From a virus: a DNA stretch of 30,414 nucleotides. A program made the translations under genes and the position numbers. Of this stretch, positions 22,310-28,670 are shown one piece after another. The DNA is taken from positions 1 to 30,414 of IMG/VR virus record IMGVR_UViG_3300044695_002837; one strand, given 5' to 3'. The notes below the pieces were generated by a model, which saw only the letters and a program-made list of their open reading frames with translations, searched no databases and was not told where the DNA came from. The stretch's first letter is position 1, and each line of letters starts with the position of its first letter.

Positions 22310-22870
22310 ATGACTTTAATGGTATCAAGAATTAATGGTTCAGCTACAAAAGTTGGAACATTATACAATGTAAATTCTAATTTATATTTAATTACAGTAA
22401 AAATTGCAGGTGGAACTGCAATTGATTTACAAAATGAAGATAGTTATATTGATTCATCAACTCAATTGGCAGATGGCGTATTAGAAGCAATCGTCAAAGA
22501 AATCAGTCCACTAGCATACTGGTCACCAGCTGATAATTCAGGTAAAATCCATGTGGTAATGGATAAAGCAATTAATGATGCAGCTGAACTAAGAACTCGT
22601 ATTCGCAGAGTGTCTGGTGTTAGAACGATTACCGGTACTACTAATGGAACTGTTACGTTAGCAACATCTTCAGCACTAGCAACAATGGTTGGGGCAACAG
22701 TAACTGGGCCTGGTATATTACCAGGAACTACTGTTTCATCAGTATCAGCTGGGACTAGTTTAACACTTAATCAAGCAGCAAGTACATCAGTCACAGGTGG
22801 TGAATTTACCATCGGGTTCGATTTATCTGGAACAACCGTAACTGATGCAACTTCTTTCACAGTAGCTTAA
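22310..22870 (+). CDS. Virion-type protein with a beta-rich C-terminal domain
   Basis: 186 residues. The N-terminal 100 residues contain VKEISPLAYWSPADNSGKIHVV and NDAAELRTRIRRVSG. The C-terminal 80 residues are Thr/Ser/Gly-rich beta repeats (TGTTNGTVTLATSS, VTGPGILPGTTVSSVSAGTS) of the Ig-like or fibre type. It has a late promoter and its own terminator, so it is probably a strongly expressed late structural protein. Confidence 0.65.
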   Translation: MTLMVSRINGSATKVGTLYNVNSNLYLITVKIAGGTAIDLQNEDSYIDSSTQLADGVLEAIVKEISPLAYWSPADNSGKIHVVMDKAINDAAELRTRIRRVSGVRTITGTTNGTVTLATSSALATMVGATVTGPGILPGTTVSSVSAGTSLTLNQAASTSVTGGEFTIGFDLSGTTVTDATSFTVA

Positions 22871-22880
22871 TTTTTCACAT

Positions 22881-22905
22881 AGCCCTAGTCTTCTAGGGCT
22901 TTTTT
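22881..22905 (+). terminator. Rho-independent terminator
   Basis: Stem AGCCCTAG/CTAGGGCT, loop TCTT, T-run 22900-22905. Confidence 0.93.
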
Positions 22906-22918
22906 ATGTTCAAAATGT

Positions 22919-22926
22919 TATAAATA
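22919..22926 (+). promoter_or_regulatory. T4-type late promoter, perfect core
   Basis: TATAAATA directly after the terminator, 18 bases before ATG 22945, with AGAGGA between. Confidence 0.75.
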
Positions 22927-22944
22927 TATCAAAGAGGATATTTT

Positions 22945-24660
22945 ATGGCAGTTGTACAAATCTCAAGAATCCAACAAAGACGTGGTAAAAAACTAGAAGG
23001 GACAGGACTTCCACAATTAGCTAGTGGTGAATTAGCATGGTGTGTTGATAGTCAAGAGTTATATATTGGAAATGGTTCAGTTTCTGAAGGAGCTCCATCA
23101 GTTGGTAATACAAAACTATTAACATATAAAGATTTGGATAACAATCCAGATCTTCTTAATATTTTCCAACGAGTTTATAAAGACAATAATACCAATATTC
23201 ATACTGGGATTGATTCTAATCATCCAGTATATCGTACTGTACAAGACCGTTTAGATGATTATGTTTCAACAAAAGATTTTGGGGTAATTGGTGACGGCAT
23301 CGTAGATGATACTATCTCATTACAACGAGCAATTGATCAATTATTTTTGAATACAGCAGGGACAGCATATAATAATTCATATAAAAGAATTACATTAAAA
23401 ATACCAGCAGGTACATATAAAATTACTGGGACATTATTCATTCCAAGCTACGCTACGATCATAGGGGAAGGTTCTAGTAAAACTATAATCAGTCATACAT
23501 CAGCCACTCCAGTAGTTAGATTTGTCAATGATTTATCTACACCTGGCAATCCAGCAGGAATGGGTAGTAGATTAATAGATACAAATCTAGATGGTAACTT
23601 TACAAACGATTCCAACGATGTCCAATATACAAATCAACCACGATACATATTATTTAAAGGATTATCAATTATAACTTCATCAATTGATCAAGTTGCATTG
23701 CAATTAGAGTCAGTTAGGGATAGTACGTTCGAAGATTTAAATCTACAAGGAGGATGGGTCGGTGATATTACCAAATTAAGTAAAGGCATTGCATTATATG
23801 GTTTTACCTCACTTGTAACATGTGAACGTAACATTTTTAAAAATATATATATTTCAGGTTTCAACTACGGAGTATATTCAGATAATGATATTATAAATAA
23901 TTTGTTTGATGAAGGATATGTCACTAATGTAAAGCAAGGGTTTGTGTTAGGTTTTAATTCAGATGGTGTAAATATTGGTCAACAATTTGGTTCAAGAGAT
24001 ACTATAATCAATAATTACAAGTTCTATAGTGTGCAACAAAATGCCATATTCATAGATTTAGGTACAGGTAATAATGTTTCTAATATAGAATTATACAATG
24101 TAGGAAACAATTTTGGGAATGTAAATAATCAAGAATTCCCACAAATTTATTCTAGATATTACGGAAATGTTATTAACAATATTAAATCAGACCGCACCGC
24201 AATATCATCACATCCATCACTTACCTATGCATATATTCCAGAAGTTAGTGGTCATTGTGAATATAGTTCATTTGGAACCACCAGAGTTTCTTTAGGATAT
24301 AATACTTATAGTACTGCTTTATTTAGATTACCATTAGCAGGTTCAGTGGATGGGGTGCCAGATGGTTCTATTACCTATAATATCAAATATTATTATAAAA
24401 ATTTAAACAACGAAACTAGATCTGGGGTTTTATCAATAGTAGTAGATATTGATGCTAAACATATTCAATTAACTGATGAATATAACTGTACAGGCACAAT
24501 GGATAACTCACTATTACTAGATTTCCAAGTGTCTTTCTTAGATATCAATGGTGGGATACTTGATAATGGTGAGGATCCCTATTCGTTAAGCATTGCGTAT
24601 ACCAACCTTCTTACAAATGATGCTGGGTATCTACATTATACCTACACAGCAATTAGTTAA
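22945..24660 (+). CDS. Tailspike with a pectate-lyase-type beta-helix (possible depolymerase)
   Basis: 571 residues. The N-terminal module (VVQISRIQQRRGKKLEGTG then QLASGELAWCVDSQELYIG) is an attachment-type domain shared with fibre proteins here. VSTKDFGVIGDGIVDDTISLQRAI at about 110-133 is the classic start of the Pectate_lyase_3 right-handed beta-helix, followed by strand repeats such as RYILFKGLSI, FEDLNLQGG, FKNIYISGF and IINNYKFYS. A C-terminal beta domain of about 130 residues (from about 440) is a trimerisation or binding module. Such spikes often cut capsule or O-antigen; activity here is inferred, and catalytic residues cannot be named. Confidence 0.85.
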   Translation: MAVVQISRIQQRRGKKLEGTGLPQLASGELAWCVDSQELYIGNGSVSEGAPSVGNTKLLTYKDLDNNPDLLNIFQRVYKDNNTNIHTGIDSNHPVYRTVQDRLDDYVSTKDFGVIGDGIVDDTISLQRAIDQLFLNTAGTAYNNSYKRITLKIPAGTYKITGTLFIPSYATIIGEGSSKTIISHTSATPVVRFVNDLSTPGNPAGMGSRLIDTNLDGNFTNDSNDVQYTNQPRYILFKGLSIITSSIDQVALQLESVRDSTFEDLNLQGGWVGDITKLSKGIALYGFTSLVTCERNIFKNIYISGFNYGVYSDNDIINNLFDEGYVTNVKQGFVLGFNSDGVNIGQQFGSRDTIINNYKFYSVQQNAIFIDLGTGNNVSNIELYNVGNNFGNVNNQEFPQIYSRYYGNVINNIKSDRTAISSHPSLTYAYIPEVSGHCEYSSFGTTRVSLGYNTYSTALFRLPLAGSVDGVPDGSITYNIKYYYKNLNNETRSGVLSIVVDIDAKHIQLTDEYNCTGTMDNSLLLDFQVSFLDINGGILDNGEDPYSLSIAYTNLLTNDAGYLHYTYTAIS

Positions 24661-24669
24661 AAATTTCAC

Positions 24670-24698
24670 TAGACATTTCTTGTTATGCAGTGTATAAT
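24670..24698 (+). promoter_or_regulatory. Sigma70-type promoter of the nrd operon
   Basis: TAGACA (24670-24675), 17-base spacer and a perfect TATAAT (24693-24698). It is the only strong promoter seen before the ribonucleotide reductase genes. Confidence 0.75.
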
Positions 24699-24708
24699 AT
24701 CTATAATT

Positions 24709-24756
24709 CATTGAATAGTACAGCGTCTTTTTATAAGATTCTGTTCTATTTCAATG
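24709..24756 (+). promoter_or_regulatory. 5'-terminal hairpin of the nrd transcript
   Basis: Arms 24709-24723 and 24741-24756 pair over 14 base pairs with one T-T mismatch and one bulged T, around a 17-base loop. It begins a few bases after the predicted transcription start and could protect the mRNA end or act as a regulator site. Confidence 0.6.
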
Positions 24757-24846
24757 ACTTACAAAATTTTTCACACATCAATCCAACCCACTAAATACTA
24801 CCTAAACAGAATTAATATAGTAATACGGATTGAGAGTACACATCAT

Positions 24847-25806
24847 ATGGATATGAATAAAATAACAGTAATCAAAAGAAATGGTACTAAAGAACCATTA
24901 AACCTAGAAAAATGGCAGCATCAAATCGCTAAAGTATGTAGCGGTATCGCTGATGTTAGCCAGTCAATGATTGAAATCGAAAGTCAACCGCATTATTATG
25001 ATGGCATTACGACCAAAGAAATCGATGAAATTACATTACGTGCAATAGTTAATCTTATTGACATAGAAGCCAATCCTGATATCGGACATACAAATTATCA
25101 ATATGTGGCTGGTAAACAACGGTTGTCAATGCTTCGTAAAGATGTATATGGACAATATCAACCACCAAAACTTTATGACATCGTAAAGAAAAACATAGAA
25201 ATAGGACTTTATACTCCAGAACTTCTAGATTGGTATGCAGAAGATGAATGGAATAAAATGGACTCGTTCATTGACCATGATAAAGACGAACAATATTCCT
25301 ATGCAGCAATTGAACAATTAATAGAAAAATATCTATTAAGAAATCGTGCTACCAAAGAAGTATACGAAACTCCACAAGTTAGATATATGGTTGCGGCAGC
25401 TACGGTCTTTCATAAAGAAGAACCAAATTCTGCTAGAATGAAATACATAAAGGAATATTATAATGCTGCGTCCGATGGTCTATTCACTCTTGCTACTCCT
25501 GTTCTTGCTGGGCTTGGAACTCCAACAAAACAATTTTCTAGCTGCGTCCTTATACGGAGCGATGACGATCTTGACTCTATATTTGCTTCTGGCGAAATGA
25601 TGGCAAAATATGCCAGTAAACGTGCTGGCATAGGCTTAGAAGTTGGTAGATTGCGCCCACTAGGTTCACCTATTAGAAATGGTGAAATTATGCATACCGG
25701 ATTCATTCCATTCCTTAAAAAATGGTTTGGTGATCTTAGATCCTGTTGTGTTACTCCAGAAACTTGGGTTGAAGTTTTAGACGAGTACGATTCCAACAAT
25801 AAATAA
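24847..25806 (+). CDS. nrdA: Ribonucleotide reductase large subunit, N-terminal piece fused to split-intein N fragment
   Basis: 319 residues from ATG 24847 (a second ATG at 24853 is equally possible; an ATG at 24754 lies in the leader hairpin and adds 31 residues unlike NrdA). An ATP-cone domain occupies about residues 4-92 (KITVIKRNGTKEPLNLEKWQ). YGQYQPPKL, ETPQVRYMVAAATVF and TPVLAGLGTPTKQFSSC follow; C233 of FSSC equals E. coli redox C225. SKRAGIGLEVGRLRPLGSPI and HTGFIPFLKKWFGDLRSC end the extein at C300 (E. coli C292). Then come 19 intein residues, CVTPETWVEVLDEYDSNNK, and a stop. With the other pieces it makes class Ia NrdA, reducing ribonucleoside diphosphates. Confidence 0.93.
   Translation: MDMNKITVIKRNGTKEPLNLEKWQHQIAKVCSGIADVSQSMIEIESQPHYYDGITTKEIDEITLRAIVNLIDIEANPDIGHTNYQYVAGKQRLSMLRKDVYGQYQPPKLYDIVKKNIEIGLYTPELLDWYAEDEWNKMDSFIDHDKDEQYSYAAIEQLIEKYLLRNRATKEVYETPQVRYMVAAATVFHKEEPNSARMKYIKEYYNAASDGLFTLATPVLAGLGTPTKQFSSCVLIRSDDDLDSIFASGEMMAKYASKRAGIGLEVGRLRPLGSPIRNGEIMHTGFIPFLKKWFGDLRSCCVTPETWVEVLDEYDSNNK
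25747..25803 (+). other. Split intein N fragment (19 residues)
   Basis: Starts at Cys1 (TGT 25747) straight after the extein Cys, and CVTPETWVEV fits intein block A (C-x3-x-T-x-V). It ends after 19 residues at TAA. The remaining intein blocks are encoded at 26932. The split falls after the first strand pair, as in the known atypically split inteins with short N parts. Confidence 0.85.
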
Positions 25807-25811
25807 CAGTT

Positions 25812-25851
25812 TTTCTCATACCAGCATAAATAATAATGGAGGTATGAGAAA
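25812..25851 (+). promoter_or_regulatory. RBS-masking hairpin with a late promoter core in its loop
   Basis: TTTCTCATACC (25812-25822) pairs perfectly with GGTATGAGAAA (25841-25851), 11 bp. The 3' arm takes in the last GG of the GGAGG ribosome binding site and the A of the ATG. The 18-base loop contains CATAAATA (25825-25832), one mismatch from the T4 late core. Transcripts from upstream would carry the closed hairpin, while late transcripts starting inside the loop would lack the 5' arm and be open. Confidence 0.8.
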
Positions 25852-26945
25852 TGCTAAATTATCTACAAGAATCATATAACGGATCTTTAACAAATATGCT
25901 AACAAATTCAACTTATTACTGTTATACACTTAATGACATCGAAACTGGAAAGTTTTATTCTGGTTCTCGTGGAGTTGAGGGAAGTAACGAACATGACTTA
26001 CTAATAAAATATTTTACTAGCTCAACTACAATTGATTTTGTCCAAAAATTAAAAGAACATCCTGAGTTGTTTAAATATAAGATAGAATATTTTAATACAA
26101 GAGTATTGGCATTTGAAGCAGAAAAACTTTTTCACAAAAAGCATCAAGTTGGGAAGAATCCGCTTTTTATAAATTCTATCAGCGCAGGTGGAACCAATTG
26201 CGGTGCAGGTACTGTCTTGTGTAAAGATTCTAATGGAAATACTTATCGAGTAACCGTAGAAGAATTTGCTACTGGAAGACATCTACATGTGTCAAAAGGC
26301 ATGATGAATATCAGGACCGACACTGGAATTAAAAAGATTTATGTTAAAGATTGTAATCCTAATACACATACTACTGAATTTAAAGACTATGTACTGGCAC
26401 TAGATACGTCTACCGGAAATACTTGCAGAATATCAAAAACTATTTTTTATTCTAATCCAAAATATGTTGGTATTACTAAAGGTAAAATAGTAGCCTACGA
26501 TACTATTACTGGTAGGCGAGTTACAGTACCCCATCATGAGTTTCATAATTCAAATGGTAGATACGTTGGACATACGTTTGGCGAAATTTCAGTAATAGAC
26601 AGAGTTACTGGTGAGAAAAAACTTATCAAAAAAGAAACGTATAATAAGGATTTGCATAAGCATCATAATACTGGAAATGTTGTAGTCTATTCTCTTATTG
26701 ACCGAAAGGTCATAACTATAAGCAAAGAAGAATATCAAACCAATTTTGCTAACTATGCCAACCCATCAACCAAAGTTTTTTATAAAGTAGATGGTATTTT
26801 TTTTAAGTCAAAAGATTTATTGGACAAATACTACAGAGAAACTAGAGGAAGAACAGTATTAAAAGTTAGTCAATATAATATGTCCTCAAAATTTAACGAC
26901 ATTGAAATAATTACAAAAGAAGAACACAAAAATGGTAAAAACTAA
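25851..26945 (+). CDS. Putative GIY-YIG-type homing endonuclease between intein halves (copy D)
   Basis: 364 residues. The N-terminal 110 residues look like a divergent GIY-YIG nuclease: YCY at 23-25, YSG at 36-38 (GKFYSGSRG), then a helix with LAFEAEKLFHKKHQ. Residues about 120-325 consist of five similar modules of about 32 residues, each with a V-x3-D-x2-TG strand turn, an I-x-K-x-E-(Y/F) helix start and often YVG, which may read DNA. It lacks the CPHC zinc module of its relatives here. It sits exactly in the gap of the split intein, so it is the likely mobility partner. Translation seems controlled by the hairpin at 25812. It overlaps the next gene by 14 bases. Confidence 0.75.
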   Translation: MLNYLQESYNGSLTNMLTNSTYYCYTLNDIETGKFYSGSRGVEGSNEHDLLIKYFTSSTTIDFVQKLKEHPELFKYKIEYFNTRVLAFEAEKLFHKKHQVGKNPLFINSISAGGTNCGAGTVLCKDSNGNTYRVTVEEFATGRHLHVSKGMMNIRTDTGIKKIYVKDCNPNTHTTEFKDYVLALDTSTGNTCRISKTIFYSNPKYVGITKGKIVAYDTITGRRVTVPHHEFHNSNGRYVGHTFGEISVIDRVTGEKKLIKKETYNKDLHKHHNTGNVVVYSLIDRKVITISKEEYQTNFANYANPSTKVFYKVDGIFFKSKDLLDKYYRETRGRTVLKVSQYNMSSKFNDIEIITKEEHKNGKN

Positions 26946-27336
26946 AAAAATTCAAATTAAAGACCTGACAGTAGGTATGAAAATTAAAACTAAAAACGAG
27001 CAAGGCGATATCGTCTTTAAGACAGTAACCGATAAATGGAATACAGTTGTGCAATCCGAAGACCAAGTTCGGTTAGAGTTCGAAAACGGCGTGGTATTAA
27101 ACTGTTCGGTAAATCATCCAATTATGGTGTGGAGTGACTCTGGAGAATTCCTACAGAAGAAACCGAAAGACCTTACTAATGATGACCGTATTCTCACTGA
27201 AGTTGGGTTCACTAGATTATTAGTAGCTGATTTTGACCAAAACAATGACGAGAATTATATCGATATCACAGTAGAGGATACTCATACTTTCTTTGCATCT
27301 GCCAGTAAAGAAAGTCAAATGGTATTAACACATAAC
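26932..27336 (+). other. Split intein C fragment (135 residues)
   Basis: Holds blocks B, F and G and ends His-Asn with Ser as the first extein residue. KKIQIKDLTVGMKI near its start is the strand that normally follows block A in a contiguous intein, so together with 25747-25803 the Hint fold would be complete, with no inserted endonuclease domain. Confidence 0.88.
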
Positions 27337-27966
27337 TCGCAAGGTGGTGTTAGAAATGCATCGGCAACAGTATTTTACCCAATTTGGCATTATCAATTCG
27401 ATGACCTGATTGTACTTAAAAACAATCAAGGAACTGAAGAAACTCGTGTTCGCCATATGGATTATGGTGTTGTATTATCAGCATTCTTTTGGAGACGTTT
27501 TAAGGATAAAGGAAACATTACTTTCTTTGATCCGAATGAAGTACCAGATTTATACGAAGCATTCTATCAAAATACCACAAAATTTGAAGAACTCTACGTA
27601 AAATACGAAAAACGTAAAGACTTACGTAAAAAAACAATGAGTGCTGAAGAAGTATTCAAAGGTGGTATTCTAAAAGAAAGAACTGATACCGGTAGAATCT
27701 ACTTAGTGTTCATTGATAATGTAATGAAGCAAGGACCATTTGATCCAGAACATCACACAATATACCAATCAAATTTATGTTTAGAGATAAATTTGCCAAC
27801 AGTTCCATTAAAATCATTAGATGATGAAGGAGAGTTTAAACTTAGTTTAGACGATGGTACTGAAGTATTAATTCCAGGGCAACACAAGGTTTTATTGTCT
27901 AACGGTGATATGAAGAAAGTTAGGGAATTGACAGAAGATGATGATATTACAGATTTATTATTATGA
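26932..27966 (+). CDS. nrdA: Split-intein C fragment fused to NrdA middle piece, with an intein-like tail
   Basis: 344 residues. Residues 1-135 are the intein C fragment: block B-like NCSVNHPIMV at 57-66, block F YIDITVEDTHTFFA at 109-122 and block G VLTHN ending H134-N135. The extein follows with Ser+1 (SQGGVRNASATVFYPIWHYQ), the specificity loop 2 region of NrdA, then RVRHMDYGV and TGRIYLVFIDN. The catalytic N-x-C-x-E is in SNLCLEINLP: N281, C283 (E. coli thiyl C439) and E285. The extein ends near E301. The last 43 residues (LSLDDGTEVLIPGQHKVLL...) look like intein block B, not NrdA. The next gene starts within the stop (ATGA). Confidence 0.92.
   Translation: MVKTKKIQIKDLTVGMKIKTKNEQGDIVFKTVTDKWNTVVQSEDQVRLEFENGVVLNCSVNHPIMVWSDSGEFLQKKPKDLTNDDRILTEVGFTRLLVADFDQNNDENYIDITVEDTHTFFASASKESQMVLTHNSQGGVRNASATVFYPIWHYQFDDLIVLKNNQGTEETRVRHMDYGVVLSAFFWRRFKDKGNITFFDPNEVPDLYEAFYQNTTKFEELYVKYEKRKDLRKKTMSAEEVFKGGILKERTDTGRIYLVFIDNVMKQGPFDPEHHTIYQSNLCLEINLPTVPLKSLDDEGEFKLSLDDGTEVLIPGQHKVLLSNGDMKKVRELTEDDDITDLLL
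27835..27963 (+). other. Intein block-B-like tail on the NrdA middle piece
   Basis: 43 residues after the last NrdA-like residue. LDDGTEVLIPGQHKVLLSNG followed by DMKKVRELTEDDDI lines up with the block B region of inteins (compare Npu DnaE LEDGSLIRATKDHKF) and with VRLEFENG...NHPIMV...KDLTNDDRI of the intein in the same protein. No block A precedes it and no block F or G is seen at the start of the next nrdA piece. It may be a relic, or a docking tail. Confidence 0.5.
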
Positions 27967-28670
27967 GCCAAGCATTTGTATATATTTGGAAGAATAAAGT
28001 ATCCCTAAGATGGTACTTAGGGTCACGCACTAGAAAAAATTGTCACCCACATTATGGTTATATATGTTCTAGTAAAATTGTAAAACCATTGATTAAGAAA
28101 AATTATGATGAATGGGGGAGAACGATTTTAGCAATTGGTGAACCTATCGATATGGTTAATTTAGAAACAGAGCTTTTAACGCTTTTAGATGCCAAAAATG
28201 ATATACGAAGTTATAACATGCATAATGGTGACGGTAAGTTTACAACATTAGGGATAAGTTTTATTTCTCACAATAAAGGAAAACCTAGTCCACGTAAAGG
28301 TATTCCAAACCTAGGTGTGTCTATCGCTAGAAAAGGAAAATCACCATATAATAAAGGAAAACCTAGTCCACGTAAAGGTATTCCAAACATTAAAACTAGT
28401 ATTTCTCTTAAAGGAAGAAAACAACCAACAGTATGCAGAATTATAGATAGAAAAGAAATAAGTATATCAAATTTTAAAAAATGGCTTAAACACGAACAAT
28501 CGCCTGAATTAAGATTAAAAAATAATATCAATATGTCTAATTCTAAAACAGGCAAGCCGATGAAAAAAGTAACATGCCCACATTGTAATAAAACAGGTGG
28601 GATCAGTAAAATGACTCAATATCATTTTGATAATTGTAAATTATATGGAAATAGAAATGAGAATAATTAA
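27963..28670 (+). CDS. GIY-YIG-like homing endonuclease at the second nrdA break (copy E)
   Basis: 235 residues. VYI at 6-8 and YLG at 18-20 (RWYLGSRTRK) mark a variant GIY-YIG domain, with E58 in NLETELL as a candidate metal ligand. The middle has NKGKPSPRKGIPN twice, encoded by identical 39-base DNA, in a NUMOD3-like Lys/Gly-rich region. The end carries CPHCNKTGGISKMTQYHFDNC, the zinc-like module shared with copies A and B. The ATG overlaps the nrdA middle-piece stop (ATGA) with no clear ribosome binding site, so translation is coupled. It overlaps the next nrdA piece by 14 bases. Confidence 0.85.
   Translation: MSQAFVYIWKNKVSLRWYLGSRTRKNCHPHYGYICSSKIVKPLIKKNYDEWGRTILAIGEPIDMVNLETELLTLLDAKNDIRSYNMHNGDGKFTTLGISFISHNKGKPSPRKGIPNLGVSIARKGKSPYNKGKPSPRKGIPNIKTSISLKGRKQPTVCRIIDRKEISISNFKKWLKHEQSPELRLKNNINMSNSKTGKPMKKVTCPHCNKTGGISKMTQYHFDNCKLYGNRNENN
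28272..28310 (+). repeat. 39-bp perfect direct repeat in endonuclease E, copy 1
   Basis: Identical to 28350-28388, offset 78 bases (26 codons). Encodes NKGKPSPRKGIPN. Confidence 0.93.
28350..28388 (+). repeat. 39-bp perfect direct repeat in endonuclease E, copy 2
   Basis: Partner of 28272-28310. Confidence 0.93.

Noticed and set aside
24754-24846. Upstream NrdA start at 24754
   Set aside because: The ATG lies in the 3' arm of a hairpin, lacks a ribosome binding site, and adds 31 residues not found in T4 or E. coli NrdA.
25804-26931. Group I intron in nrdA in place of a split intein
   Set aside because: Protein blocks A, B, F and G of an intein flank the gap with the right terminal residues (Cys1, His-Asn, Ser+1), and each piece has its own start and stop.
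27835-27963. Functional second split intein
   Set aside because: Only a block-B-like segment is seen; a Cys/Ser1 block A and a terminal His-Asn are missing from both sides, so it is not called as active.
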